A stretch of DNA of 64,000 nucleotides from Nocardia aurantiaca (GCF_009708175.1 NZ_WMBB01000006.1:248001-312000), one strand, 5' to 3'; shown: positions 27,592-37,873, counted from the first letter of the stretch. Made by a program: numbers and translations. The notes: generated by a model from the sequence alone, not told the origin.

Positions 27592-29205
27592 ATGAGAACT
27601 GTTACGGGACCGACCGATCGGGTCGTGGTGATCGGCGCGGGACTGTCCGGACTGGCGGCCGCACTGCACCTGGTGGCGGCCGGACGGCAGGTGACCGTCC
27701 TGGAGCGCGACGATCGCCCGGGCGGGCGGGTCGGCGCGTATCGCGGACCGGACTACGAGATCGACTCCGGGGCAACGATTCTCACCCTGCCCGCACTCAT
27801 CGACGAGGTGCTCGGCGTGGTCGGACACACCCGGGAGTCCGTCGGCCTGCGGATCCTGGACATAGCCCCGGCGTATCGGGCGCGGTTCGCGGACGGCTCC
27901 GAGATCGGCGTCTACTCCGACGAGGAGGAGATGGCGGCCGAGGTCGCGCGAATGCGCGGGCCCGGCACGGCGCGCCGCTACCGGCGGCTGCGCGGCTGGC
28001 TGAAAGGCGTGTACGAGGCCGAGTTCCGGCAGTTCATGGACACCAACTTCGATTCACCGTTGGACATGGTGCGCATTCCGGAGAAGCGGGCGGCGCTCGC
28101 GACACTGGTTCGACTCGGCGCTTTCGGGCGGCTCGGACCCAAGGTCGGGCGGATCGTGCGGGACCCGAACGTGGCCCGGCTGTTCAGCTTCCAGGCGCTG
28201 TTCGCGGGCATGGCCCCGAAGCAAGCGCTCGGGGTGTACGCCGCCATTCCCTATATGGACACCTGCCTCGGCGTCACCTACCCCGAAGGCGGAATGCGGG
28301 CCGTCGCCGCGGCGCTCGGCCGCGCTCTCTCGGCCGCGGGCGGGACGCTCGAACTGAATACCGACGTGATCGGGATCGACTACGCGGGCAAGCGGGCCAC
28401 CGCCGTGCGGACCGCGGACGGCCGCGTCTTCGACTGCGATGCCGTCGTGGTGACCGCCGATATCGGGTCACTGCCCCGGTTCGGGCTGCGGCACCGGATC
28501 GGACTGCGCGCCTCCCCCTCGGCGGTGGTGGCGCACGGCACGATTCCCGCCGCCGTCGCCCAGAGCTGGCCCGTGCAGGCGCATCACACCATCGACTTCG
28601 GGCATGACTGGGACGGGACCTTCACCGAGATCGCCGCCCGGCGCGGGCGCGGAAAGCTCATGAGCGATCCCTCGCTGCTGCTCACCCGGCCCGCGCTCAC
28701 CGATCCGACCCTCTACATCGAGCGCGCGGAACAGCACATCGACATCGACGGACACCTGCGCGACACCGTCCGCTACGAGCCGCTCTCCCTGCTGGCCCCC
28801 TGCCCTAACCTGGATGCCGCGCCCCTGGCCTGGGAGCAGCTCGGCCCCAGCTACCTGCAAGAATTGCTCCAAACCCTGGAAGACCGGGGCTATCAAGGCA
28901 TTTCGCGGTACTTCCGGATCGACCACCTCGACACCCCGCGCACCTGGCGGGAGAAGGGGATGATCGCGGGCACCCCGTTCTCGGCCGCACACCTGTTCCG
29001 GCAGACCGGTCCCTTCCGCACCCGGAACCTGGTGCGGGGCCGCGCGAATGTCGTTCTGGCGGGGTCGGGCACCGTGCCCGGCGTCGGTGTGCCGACCGTG
29101 CTGTTGTCGGGAAAACTGGCCGCCGCGCGCATTACGGGTGATCCACGACATGCCGGTTTCGGATCCGCCGACTCCGGGGCGGTGGCACCCGCGCGCACGC
29201 ACTAG
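27592..29205 (+). CDS. crtI: Phytoene desaturase CrtI
   Basis: A 537-residue FAD-dependent desaturase that converts phytoene towards lycopene. The N-terminal dinucleotide motif is VIGAGLSGLAAALHLVAAGRQ, followed by RPGGRV and the CrtI-type DSGATILTLP. The C-terminal FAD block GSGTVPGVGVPTVLLSGK contains the CrtI signature PGVGVP. The ATG at 27592 is 26 bp after the GGPP synthase stop. The last 15 residues are a low-complexity tail. The gene is in line with an MptA-type gene and crtB. Confidence 0.93.
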   Translation: MRTVTGPTDRVVVIGAGLSGLAAALHLVAAGRQVTVLERDDRPGGRVGAYRGPDYEIDSGATILTLPALIDEVLGVVGHTRESVGLRILDIAPAYRARFADGSEIGVYSDEEEMAAEVARMRGPGTARRYRRLRGWLKGVYEAEFRQFMDTNFDSPLDMVRIPEKRAALATLVRLGAFGRLGPKVGRIVRDPNVARLFSFQALFAGMAPKQALGVYAAIPYMDTCLGVTYPEGGMRAVAAALGRALSAAGGTLELNTDVIGIDYAGKRATAVRTADGRVFDCDAVVVTADIGSLPRFGLRHRIGLRASPSAVVAHGTIPAAVAQSWPVQAHHTIDFGHDWDGTFTEIAARRGRGKLMSDPSLLLTRPALTDPTLYIERAEQHIDIDGHLRDTVRYEPLSLLAPCPNLDAAPLAWEQLGPSYLQELLQTLEDRGYQGISRYFRIDHLDTPRTWREKGMIAGTPFSAAHLFRQTGPFRTRNLVRGRANVVLAGSGTVPGVGVPTVLLSGKLAAARITGDPRHAGFGSADSGAVAPARTH

Positions 29206-29269
29206 ACTGACCGCGTCCTTGAACCAACGCGGCTGCTGCCGCCGACCTTTCCGGGGGGAACGACCGCCT

Positions 29270-30979
29270 ATGCCGACCCCCGATACGGACGCCACCACCC
29301 CGGACGCCGCGAGCAGCACAGCCACGCGGACCGCCCGGGGTGTCGCGCGGGCCGAACCGACCGTTCGCACGACCGATCGGATCGCCGTCGCCGGCCCCGC
29401 ATCGCACCACTGGCTGCGTCACGCCGCCGACTTCAGCCGCAGCCTCGAGGGGCATGCGGCCACGCTCGGCTTCTTCGGTGCGCTGCTGATCACCTTCGGC
29501 GGCTTCGGCGCGGGCAGCGTCCGGCGAAACGACCCGCTGCTGGAGGCCATGCACCTGTCGTGGCTGCGCTTCGGGCACGGGCTGGTGCTGTCGTCGGTGT
29601 TCGTGTGGATCGGTGTCATCGCCATGATCACCGCGTGGGTCCGGTTGGGGCGCATCGTGATCGGCAAGCAGCCGGGCGCGGCGGTCACCCTCAACGAACT
29701 GCGCGGCATCGTCGGCATCTGGACCTTCCCACTGCTGCTCGCGGTGCCCATGTTCAGCCGCGACGCCTACTCCTATCTGGCGCAGGGCGCGATGCTGCGC
29801 GACAACATCAACCCGTACCTGTACGGGCCGGTGGAGTTGAAGGCCAATGCCGCGGTGCTGCTCGACAATGTCAGCCCCGTCTGGACCAACACCACCGCGC
29901 CGTACGGGCCCATCTTCCTGCTCATCGCGCGCGTCATCACCAGCGTCACCGGTGACAACGTGGTGGCCGGGACCATCGCGCTGCGCCTGGTCATGTTGCC
30001 CGGGCTGGCGCTCATGGTGTGGGCGGTCCCGCATCTGACCAAGCACCTGGGCGGCAAGCCGACCATCGCATTGTGGCTGGCGGTGCTGAACCCGCTGGTC
30101 CTCATTCACCTCATCGGCGGCGTGCACAACGAGATGCTCATGGTCGGCTTGATGGCCGCGGGCATCGCGCTGGTGCTCGAACACCATCACGTGGCGGGCA
30201 TCGTGGTGGTCGCGATCGGCGTGGCGGTGAAGGCGACGGCGGGCATCGCGCTGCCATTCCTGGTGTGGATCTGGATGATTCACGAGCGCGAGCGCCGCGC
30301 GGCGGAGAACGAGGGCGAACTGCCACATCCCATGTGGACCTTCGCCAAGATCGGCGCACTGGGCGTGGCGGTGTTCGCGTCCGTGTTCGCGGTGGCCACG
30401 CTGCTCACCGGGCTCCGGGATCACCAGATCGGCTGGCTCACCGCGCTGTCCGGCTCCAAGAAGATCATCAACTGGCTGTCGCTGCCGACCGTCATGGCGC
30501 ACGTGGTCACCTGGGTGACGCCGCTGCGGCTGGAGTCGGTGCTGTCGGTGACGCGCACCATGTGCGCGGTGGTGATGGTGGCGATCCTGGTGTGGGCCTG
30601 GTGGCGGTTCAAGAACAGCGAGAAGGAAGCCGTGTTCGGCATTCTCGTGGCGTTCGTGGCCATCGTGATCCTGTCCCCGGCCGCGCTGCCCTGGTACTAC
30701 TCGTGGCCGCTGGCGCTGGCCGCCGGATTCGCGCTGTCCACCCGGACCCTGCAGGTGCTGGTGGGTTTGTGCGCCTGGCTCATGCTGGTGTTCCAGCCGG
30801 ACGGGTCGATCGGGCTCTACAACATCGTGCACGTCGGCCTGGCGACCTTCGCCGCGGTGGTGGCGGCACTGTCGCTGTGCACCGTGGATCCGCTGAAACT
30901 GCGTGTCGCGCACGCGCACGCCGACGCGTTCCCGCAGCCCGATCAGCCTGTCGGCGCCCCCACGCCCGGTCCGGCGTGA
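29270..30979 (+). CDS. mptA: MptA/MptB-type alpha-(1->6)-mannopyranosyltransferase
   Basis: A 569-residue GT-C-type membrane glycosyltransferase with about 12 hydrophobic segments after a 60-residue cytoplasmic N terminus. The loop FSRDAYSYLAQGAMLRDNINPY contains the acidic residue typical of GT-C enzymes, and TAPYGPIF is the second family block. MptA and MptB use polyprenyl-phosphomannose to build the mannan backbone of lipomannan. The position matches Rv2174 (mptA). The ATG at 29270 has GGGGGGAA upstream. The stop overlaps crtB as GTGA, so an envelope glycan enzyme and a pigment enzyme are translationally linked. Confidence 0.9.
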   Translation: MPTPDTDATTPDAASSTATRTARGVARAEPTVRTTDRIAVAGPASHHWLRHAADFSRSLEGHAATLGFFGALLITFGGFGAGSVRRNDPLLEAMHLSWLRFGHGLVLSSVFVWIGVIAMITAWVRLGRIVIGKQPGAAVTLNELRGIVGIWTFPLLLAVPMFSRDAYSYLAQGAMLRDNINPYLYGPVELKANAAVLLDNVSPVWTNTTAPYGPIFLLIARVITSVTGDNVVAGTIALRLVMLPGLALMVWAVPHLTKHLGGKPTIALWLAVLNPLVLIHLIGGVHNEMLMVGLMAAGIALVLEHHHVAGIVVVAIGVAVKATAGIALPFLVWIWMIHERERRAAENEGELPHPMWTFAKIGALGVAVFASVFAVATLLTGLRDHQIGWLTALSGSKKIINWLSLPTVMAHVVTWVTPLRLESVLSVTRTMCAVVMVAILVWAWWRFKNSEKEAVFGILVAFVAIVILSPAALPWYYSWPLALAAGFALSTRTLQVLVGLCAWLMLVFQPDGSIGLYNIVHVGLATFAAVVAALSLCTVDPLKLRVAHAHADAFPQPDQPVGAPTPGPA

Positions 30980-31932
30980 ACCAGCCGATCATGCTCGAGC
31001 GCGCCTACCGCGATTGCCGCCGGATCGCCGCCGCCCACGGCCGCACCTACTTCCTGGCCACCCGGCTGCTGGAACCGGAGCGAAGACCGGCCGTGCACGC
31101 GCTGTACGCCTTCGCCCGCCTGGTCGACGACATCGTGGACGCGAGCGACGCGCCCAGCCGGGCCGCCGAATCCGCGGCGCGACTGGATGAGATCGAGCAT
31201 GAGCTGCGCGCCCGCCTGGTGGACGCGCCCATCGACGCCACCGACGGGCCCGAGGAGCGGGCACTGCTGGCGGTCTCCGACACCATCCGCCGGTATTCGA
31301 TTGCCGCCGAACACTTCTGGGTGTTCCTGGACTCCATGCGCATGGACATCCCGGGCGGGCCGCATTACCGCGACCGCTACGCCACCATGGCCGACCTGCG
31401 CGACTACATGCGGGGCTCGGCGGCCGCCATCGGCCTGCAACTGCTGCCGGTGCTGGGCACCGTCGTCCCCGTGACCGATGCCGAACCGGCGGCGGCCGCG
31501 CTGGGAGAAGCCTTCCAGCTCACCAACTTCCTGCGCGATATCGGCGAGGATCTGGACCGCGGACGGCTGTATCTCCCCGGCGACGATTTGGCGGCCTTCG
31601 GCGTCGATGCCGAATTGCTGTTCCACTGCCGGGAATCCGGCCACACGGATCCGCGTGTTCGGCGTGCGCTCGCTCATCTGATCGCCGTCAATCGCAGCGT
31701 GTACCGCCGTGCCGTTCCGGGCATCGATCTGCTGACTCCGCGTGTGCGCCCGGCCATCCGGACCGCTGCCACGCTCTACGGCGGCATCCTCGACGAGATC
31801 GAGCGCGCCGATTACGCGGTCTTCACCCGCCGCGCGGTGGTGCCCCGGCACCGCCGTGTGCGGGTGGCGGCACGGGAGTGCCTCTCCGCCTCTCCGCGCC
31901 TCCTGCCGGTCCTCGGGGAGCCTCTCCAATAA
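30976..31932 (+). CDS. crtB: Phytoene synthase CrtB
   Basis: A 318-residue squalene/phytoene synthase that condenses two GGPP molecules. The first aspartate-rich site is LVDDIVDAS (about 50-57), the second is LRDIGEDLDRGRLYLP (about 183-198), both complete. YAFARLVDDIVD and FQLTNFLRDIGED are family signatures. The GTG at 30976 forms a GTGA overlap with mptA; an ATG five codons later is an alternative. A diverged copy of the dispersed repeat begins right after the stop. Confidence 0.94.
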   Translation: MNQPIMLERAYRDCRRIAAAHGRTYFLATRLLEPERRPAVHALYAFARLVDDIVDASDAPSRAAESAARLDEIEHELRARLVDAPIDATDGPEERALLAVSDTIRRYSIAAEHFWVFLDSMRMDIPGGPHYRDRYATMADLRDYMRGSAAAIGLQLLPVLGTVVPVTDAEPAAAALGEAFQLTNFLRDIGEDLDRGRLYLPGDDLAAFGVDAELLFHCRESGHTDPRVRRALAHLIAVNRSVYRRAVPGIDLLTPRVRPAIRTAATLYGGILDEIERADYAVFTRRAVVPRHRRVRVAARECLSASPRLLPVLGEPLQ

Positions 31933-31935
31933 CTC

Positions 31936-32015
31936 ACCGGACCGGCGGGTTGGGTCTCGGACGTACCCGGCGAGTTACCGCGACGGCACCGAATCGGTGG
32001 GCGCCCTGGGCATCG
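31936..32015 (+). repeat. Dispersed repeat, diverged partial copy D
   Basis: About 80 bp that align with the right half of copies A-C: GGCGGGTTGGG, then CGTACCCGGCGAGTTACCG and CCCTGGGCA. The left half is absent. It follows the crtB stop directly. Confidence 0.55.
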
Positions 32016-32060
32016 GTTCGCGCACGGTGCCCGGCACCGTGCGCGAAGGATGGACCGGCG

Positions 32061-32429
32061 TCAGAAGGGATCCGCCGCGGCCCGGCGCAACACCTCACGG
32101 GCCAGGGGTCCGTGGATCGCGTCGATGGGGCGGCCGGGCAGGGTCTCGTCGTCCTTGTACACCCATTCGAGGATTTCCTCGTCGGTGTATTTGCTGTCCC
32201 GCATCACCGTGATCAGACCGGTGAGGTGCTTGGCGACGGCGCCGTCGGAGTCGAAGAACTCCTTCGGGACGCCGGCCACGCCGTTACGGCGTACCGCGAT
32301 GATCTGGTGGTCGCGCAGCATCTGATGCACCCGCGTGACCACCATGCCCAACTGCTCGGCCACGTCGGGCAGCGGGATCAGGGTCACCGAATCCGGCAGG
32401 ACGTCTTCGCTGCAAGGAAAGGCACTCAC
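32061..32429 (-). CDS. Rv2175c-like winged-helix DNA-binding protein
   Basis: A 122-residue protein similar in layout to Rv2175c, a small winged-helix DNA-binding protein that is phosphorylated by PknL. The helix-turn-helix part is LPDVAEQLGMVVTRVHQMLRDHQIIAVRR, and the C-terminal part contains DEEILEWVY and PIDAIHGPLAREVLRRA. The gene is divergent from the PknL-type kinase gene, as in M. tuberculosis, which supports a kinase-substrate pair. The GTG at 32429 is preferred: a TACCGT lies seven bases before it and no ribosome site is seen, so the message is probably leaderless. A longer reading to 32489 is less likely. Confidence 0.85.
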   Translation of the reverse strand: MSAFPCSEDVLPDSVTLIPLPDVAEQLGMVVTRVHQMLRDHQIIAVRRNGVAGVPKEFFDSDGAVAKHLTGLITVMRDSKYTDEEILEWVYKDDETLPGRPIDAIHGPLAREVLRRAAADPF

Positions 32430-32442
32430 GCCGACCACGGTA
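32430..32442 (-). promoter_or_regulatory. Leaderless promoter candidate of the Rv2175c-like gene
   Basis: Minus-strand TACCGT (plus 32437-32442), then seven bases and GTG. The bases before the GTG (GTCGGC) and after it (AGT) are the same as at metF. Confidence 0.45.
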
Positions 32443-32536
32443 GTCTCTCGCGTCGCGGCAGTCGCATCACACCCCGACACGACTACCATCGGGTGAGCCG
32501 CACCGGGCGGCCTCGGGAAAGTCGGAAGGGTTGCAG

Positions 32537-34543
32537 TTGATCGGCCAGATGCTGGAAGGGCGCTACCGCATCGACGCGCCGATCGCGCGCGGCGGTATGT
32601 CCATGGTGTTCCGGGGGGTGGACACCAGATTGGACCGACCGGTTGCCATCAAGGTGATGGACCCGAAGTTCGCCTCCGACCCGCAATTCCTCACCCGCTT
32701 CGAGCTCGAGGCCCGGGCCGTGGCCAAGCTCAAGCATCCGTCCCTGGTCGCGGTATACGACCAGGGCGTGGACGGCGACCATCCGTTCCTCATCATGGAA
32801 TTGGTCGAGGGCGGCACCCTGCGCGAACTGCTGCGCGAACGCGGACCCATGCCGCCGCACGCGGTGCGCGCCGTCGCCGAGCCCGTCCTCTACGCCATCG
32901 GCGTTGCGCATGCGGCCGGACTGGTGCACCGCGACATCAAGCCGGAGAACGTGCTCATCTCCGATTCCGGCGAGGTGAAGATCGCCGACTTCGGTCTGGT
33001 GCGCGCGGTCGCCGAGGCCAAGATCACCTCCGACAGCGTGATCCTCGGCACCGCCGCCTACCTCTCTCCGGAGCAGGTCACCAGCGGTACCGCCGACGCG
33101 CGCAGCGACGTCTACTCCGCGGGCATCCTCATCTTCGAAATGCTCACCGGCCGAACGCCGTTCACCGGCGACAACTCGCTGTCCATCGCACTGCAGCGGG
33201 TCGAGAAGGACGTGCCGAGCCCGAGCCGGTTCATCGCCGGCGTCCCGCCCGAGATCGACGAACTCGTCGCGCACGCCACCGCGCGCGAACCCCTGCACCG
33301 CTTCGCCAACGCCACCGAGATGGCGGCCGAACTGCGCCGCATCGCCCGCGAACTCCAGCTGCCCGACTACCGGGTGCCCGCGCCCACCGAATCGGCCGAG
33401 CACCTCAGCGCCACATACCGGGTCGGGCCCACGCCCGCCCCGCGCGGTCCGGTGCCGCCGCGAGCGATCGCGGGCGCGGCCGACGCGACCACCCGACTAC
33501 CCGCGGACCCGCCGACCGTGCACCTGCAGCCGCAGGCGCAGCACACCCGGGTCATGACCGCGGCACGCGAGCTGCCGCCGGAATACCAGCGGCAGCCGGA
33601 GTATGCGCCGCCGCCCGGGCAGCCGGGCAATCACGGCTACGGCTCCGATCTGATCGAGGATCGCGGCAAGTCGCGGCGCAAGGTCATCATCTGGCTGAGC
33701 GTCGTGGTCACGCTGGCGGTGCTGCTGGGCATCGGCGGCTGGTGGCTCGGAGTCGGCAGATACTCGGCGGTGCCGTCGATCGCCGGGATGGACACCCAGA
33801 AGGCGGTCTCCACGCTGCAGGACGCGGGGTTCAAGACCGAGACGCGGCAGAAGGCCTCGGACATGATCCCGGTCGGCAATGTGGTCGGCACCGATCCGCC
33901 CGCCGGAACCCGGGTCACCAAGGGATCATCGGTGGCGGTGCTGGTCTCCAGCGGCAAGCCGAAGGTCCCCGACGTCCAGCCCGGACAGGACGTCAACTCG
34001 GTCGACAAGGCCATCCGGGACGCGGGTCTGACCCCCGTGGACGCGGGCGAAGTGGGCAGTACCGCCCCGAAAGGCACTGTCGCCAAGGTGGATCCGAGCC
34101 CCGGCACCGTCCTCCCGGCCAATGCCCAGGTGAAGGTCTACCGCAGCAAGGGTTCTCAGCCTGTCAAGGTGCCGGATCTGCGGGGCAAGACCGAGGACGA
34201 GGCCAGGACGGCGCTGCAGAAGGCCGGTCTCACCGTCAGCTCCACTCGTGACCAGTTCGATGCAAAGATCAAGTCCGGTCAGGTGATCGGCACCGACCCC
34301 GCCGCGGGCACCAGCACCGAATCCGGCAATGGCGTGGTCCTGATCGTCAACAGCGCCGTTGACATGCCGAACCTGCTGGGCGCCAACGTCTCCACCGCCC
34401 GCAGCAAGCTGCAAGCCCTCGGCCTCACCGTGACGGTTCGCCAGCTCGCCAACAACGACGGCTCGATCGTCATCTCACAGAGCACCGCACCCGGCGACGC
34501 CGTCCAGCCCGGCGCCACCATCACCCTGGTCGCGATACCCTAG
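32537..34543 (+). CDS. pknL: PknL-type Ser/Thr protein kinase with four PASTA domains
   Basis: A 668-residue transmembrane kinase. The kinase domain occupies residues about 8-275, with the glycine loop IARGGMSMVF, VAIKVMD (lysine), HRDIKPEN (catalytic Asp about 133), DFG and GTAAYLSPEQ. A Pro-rich linker leads to one membrane helix (about 382-402). Four extracellular PASTA repeats follow, which in PknB-type kinases bind muropeptides or lipid II. M. tuberculosis PknL at this locus lacks PASTA domains as I remember it, while corynebacterial PknL has them. Start: TTG at 32537, six bases after GGAAGGG; a TTG at 32531 is too close to it. Confidence 0.92.
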   Translation: MIGQMLEGRYRIDAPIARGGMSMVFRGVDTRLDRPVAIKVMDPKFASDPQFLTRFELEARAVAKLKHPSLVAVYDQGVDGDHPFLIMELVEGGTLRELLRERGPMPPHAVRAVAEPVLYAIGVAHAAGLVHRDIKPENVLISDSGEVKIADFGLVRAVAEAKITSDSVILGTAAYLSPEQVTSGTADARSDVYSAGILIFEMLTGRTPFTGDNSLSIALQRVEKDVPSPSRFIAGVPPEIDELVAHATAREPLHRFANATEMAAELRRIARELQLPDYRVPAPTESAEHLSATYRVGPTPAPRGPVPPRAIAGAADATTRLPADPPTVHLQPQAQHTRVMTAARELPPEYQRQPEYAPPPGQPGNHGYGSDLIEDRGKSRRKVIIWLSVVVTLAVLLGIGGWWLGVGRYSAVPSIAGMDTQKAVSTLQDAGFKTETRQKASDMIPVGNVVGTDPPAGTRVTKGSSVAVLVSSGKPKVPDVQPGQDVNSVDKAIRDAGLTPVDAGEVGSTAPKGTVAKVDPSPGTVLPANAQVKVYRSKGSQPVKVPDLRGKTEDEARTALQKAGLTVSSTRDQFDAKIKSGQVIGTDPAAGTSTESGNGVVLIVNSAVDMPNLLGANVSTARSKLQALGLTVTVRQLANNDGSIVISQSTAPGDAVQPGATITLVAIP

Positions 34544-34686
34544 CCGCCTCCCCGGGACTTCCGCGGGCGGCCGAGAGCCGTTGACCGTCGCGCACCCGTG
34601 CCGGCGGTCGGGTTCCGAACCGATGTCGGTCGTACCCGACGAGCTACCCCGACCGGCCCGAAATCAGTTGTCACCCTGGGCAACGA
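34544..34686 (+). repeat. Dispersed repeat, copy A
   Basis: About 143 bp directly after the pknL stop. Shared blocks with copy C are CCGCCTCCCCGGGACTT, GAGAGCCGTTG, CGTACCCGACGAG and CGAAATCAGTTGTC; with copy B, CGTTGACCGT and GCCGGCGGTCGGG. It contains no plausible gene. Confidence 0.85.
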
Positions 34687-34697
34687 AGCGAACGAAG

Positions 34698-34736
34698 GTC
34701 AGAGCCCGGACCGCGATAGGCGGTCCGGGCTCTGAC
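34698..34736. terminator. Bidirectional terminator between pknL and aroG
   Basis: A perfect 17-bp stem (34698-34714 with 34720-34736) and a 5-nt loop, followed on the plus strand by TTTGTTGG. It lies between convergent genes and probably serves both. Confidence 0.85.
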
Positions 34737-34800
34737 TTTGTTGGAGCTCATAGGCGCGCAGAGGCGGGACGGCCCACTGAAGGCGCTGGAAGGCGGACAG

Positions 34801-36246
<1,446 letters not shown>

Positions 36247-36331
36247 TCACACCGGCCTGCCGCCTAGGCTGGGAGCGGATGATATGCCCGGAAACCATCC
36301 CCGGACCTGAGCTGAGGAGAGACCCATCTCA

Positions 36332-36886
36332 CTGCGGTACTTTTACGATTCGGAATTCATCGAGGACGGAACCGTCATCGACCTCGTCTCCATCGCCGTG
36401 GTGTGCGAGGACGGACGCGAGTTCTACGCGGTCTCGACCGAATTCGATCCAGAGAAGGCCGGGCCGTTCGTCCGCCGCAATGTCCTGCCCAAGCTACCGC
36501 CGCCGTCCTCGCCGCTGTGGCGCTCCCGGCAGCGCATCCGCGACGACCTCTACAAGTTCCTGGTTCCCCGCCCCGGCGTGGAGCCCGAGCTGTGGGCCTG
36601 GGTGGGCGCCTACGACCACGTGACCCTGTGCCAGTTGTGGGGCTCCATGGTCGATCTCCCCAATGCCCTGCCTCGCTATACCAATGAGCTGCGTCAGCAT
36701 TGGGAGCAGCACGGCCGCCCGCCGCTGCCGCCGGTGCCCAAGGACGCGCACGACGCGCTCGCCGATGCCCGCCACAACCTCGCGAAATTCGAAGCGATCG
36801 AGGCGCACCGGCTCCGCCGCCAGCCCGCGACTTCGACGGGCTCCTCCGCCACCCCGCGATTTCAGCGGGCAACCGACGATCGTTGA
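36332..36886 (+). CDS. DEDD-type 3'-5' exoribonuclease (Rv2179c-like)
   Basis: About 184 residues, similar to Rv2179c, a small RNase-T-like exonuclease. The first catalytic motif is YDSEFIEDG, found only if translation starts upstream of the first ATG/GTG-type codon at 36398. The frame is open from GAGGAG (36314-36319) through ATC at 36326 and CTG at 36332; the CTG gives (M)RYFYDSEFIEDG, matching the family start, while ATC has the better spacing. Later motifs are VGAYDHVTLCQLWG and HDALADARHNL. The C-terminal TSTGSSATPRFQRATDDR is encoded by a dispersed repeat (copy B) and is not part of the fold. A terminator follows. Confidence 0.85.
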   Translation: MRYFYDSEFIEDGTVIDLVSIAVVCEDGREFYAVSTEFDPEKAGPFVRRNVLPKLPPPSSPLWRSRQRIRDDLYKFLVPRPGVEPELWAWVGAYDHVTLCQLWGSMVDLPNALPRYTNELRQHWEQHGRPPLPPVPKDAHDALADARHNLAKFEAIEAHRLRRQPATSTGSSATPRFQRATDDR

Positions 36887-36972
36887 CCGTCTCGCACCCG
36901 CGCCGGCGGTCGGGAGCCGAATCCGTTCCGGCCGTACTCGATGAGTTACCGACAGGTGCGAAATCAGTTGGC
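36844..36972 (+). repeat. Dispersed repeat, copy B
   Basis: About 129 bp overlapping the 3' end of the exoribonuclease gene. Shared blocks include GATTTCAGCGGGC, CGTTGACCGT, GCCGGCGGTCGGG and GCGAAATCAGTTG. The bases just before it (36810-36840) repeat its first 25 bp imperfectly. Confidence 0.75.
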
Positions 36973-36981
36973 GTCTTTCAT

Positions 36982-37020
36982 GGCGAAGGCCCCGGGAGCT
37001 GAGCTCCCGGGGCCTTCGCC
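36982..37020. terminator. Bidirectional terminator between the exoribonuclease and plsC-like genes
   Basis: A perfect 18-bp stem (36982-36999 with 37003-37020) with a 3-nt loop, between convergent genes. Confidence 0.85.
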
Positions 37021-37046
37021 GAATGACGCTTCGCTGAGCGAACGGA

Positions 37047-37772
37047 TCAGCCCGCGATGGTCTCCGGGACGCGGTCGGCGTCCGGGCGGCTGCCGGAGGG
37101 CACGCCCTTCTTCAGGCTGGCGGCGTAGACGTCGACGTACTCCTGATTGCTCATCCGCATGAGCTCGTACATGATCTCGTCGGTGACGGCGCGCTCGACG
37201 AAGCGGTTGCCGCCCATACCCTCGTAGCGCGAGAAATCGATGGGCGCACCGAATTTCACGATCACCTTGCGCGGACGCCAGCGGAACGGACCGGGAGGGC
37301 ACACCTCGTCGGTGCCGATCAGGGCGACCGGGATCACCGGCACTCCGGTCTCCAGGGCGAGGCGTGCCACACCGGTCTTGCCCTTGTAGAGGCGGCCGTC
37401 CGGGGAGCGGGTGCCTTCGGGGTAGAGCCCGACCAGGCGGCCCTCACCGAGCAGTTTGCGCGCGGTGTTGAGGGCGGATTCGGCCGCGTCCGCGCCGGAG
37501 CGGTCGATCGGGTACTGACCGGTGCCGGAGAAGAAGAACTTCTGCAGCCGGCCCTTGAGACCCGGGGTGGTGAAGTATTCGGCCTTGGCCAGATAGGTGA
37601 TCCGGCGCGGGCTCATCAGGGGGGTGAACAGCCAGTCGGTGAACGACAGATGGTTACCGGCCAGAATGGCGGCACCCTTCGGGGGAATGTTCTCGACGCC
37701 CTCGACCTCCGGCCGGTTCACGAGATGCATCAGCGGCCCTACCAAGACGAACTTCAGCAGCCAGTAGAACAT
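37047..37772 (-). CDS. 1-acylglycerol-3-phosphate O-acyltransferase (PlsC family)
   Basis: A 241-residue membrane-associated acyltransferase. The catalytic HX4D motif is NHLSFTD (His 41, Asp 46), the substrate-binding block is YPEGTRSPDG (about 118-127), and VIPVALIGTDEV completes the family pattern. It probably acylates lysophosphatidic acid at the cytoplasmic face. M. tuberculosis has an orthologue at the same place (Rv2182c). The ATG at 37772 opens the protein directly with a hydrophobic segment. The gene is separated from the ROK kinase gene by 264 bp that contain repeat copy C. Confidence 0.9.
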   Translation of the reverse strand: MFYWLLKFVLVGPLMHLVNRPEVEGVENIPPKGAAILAGNHLSFTDWLFTPLMSPRRITYLAKAEYFTTPGLKGRLQKFFFSGTGQYPIDRSGADAAESALNTARKLLGEGRLVGLYPEGTRSPDGRLYKGKTGVARLALETGVPVIPVALIGTDEVCPPGPFRWRPRKVIVKFGAPIDFSRYEGMGGNRFVERAVTDEIMYELMRMSNQEYVDVYAASLKKGVPSGSRPDADRVPETIAG

Positions 37773-37873
37773 TGCGTCCTTTCCCTGTTTTCGATACCCG
37801 GGACCGGCCTCGTTGCGGGCACCACCACTGTTTGCCTACCCTACCGCCGAGTCCGCGCGGTAACCAAGCTTCC

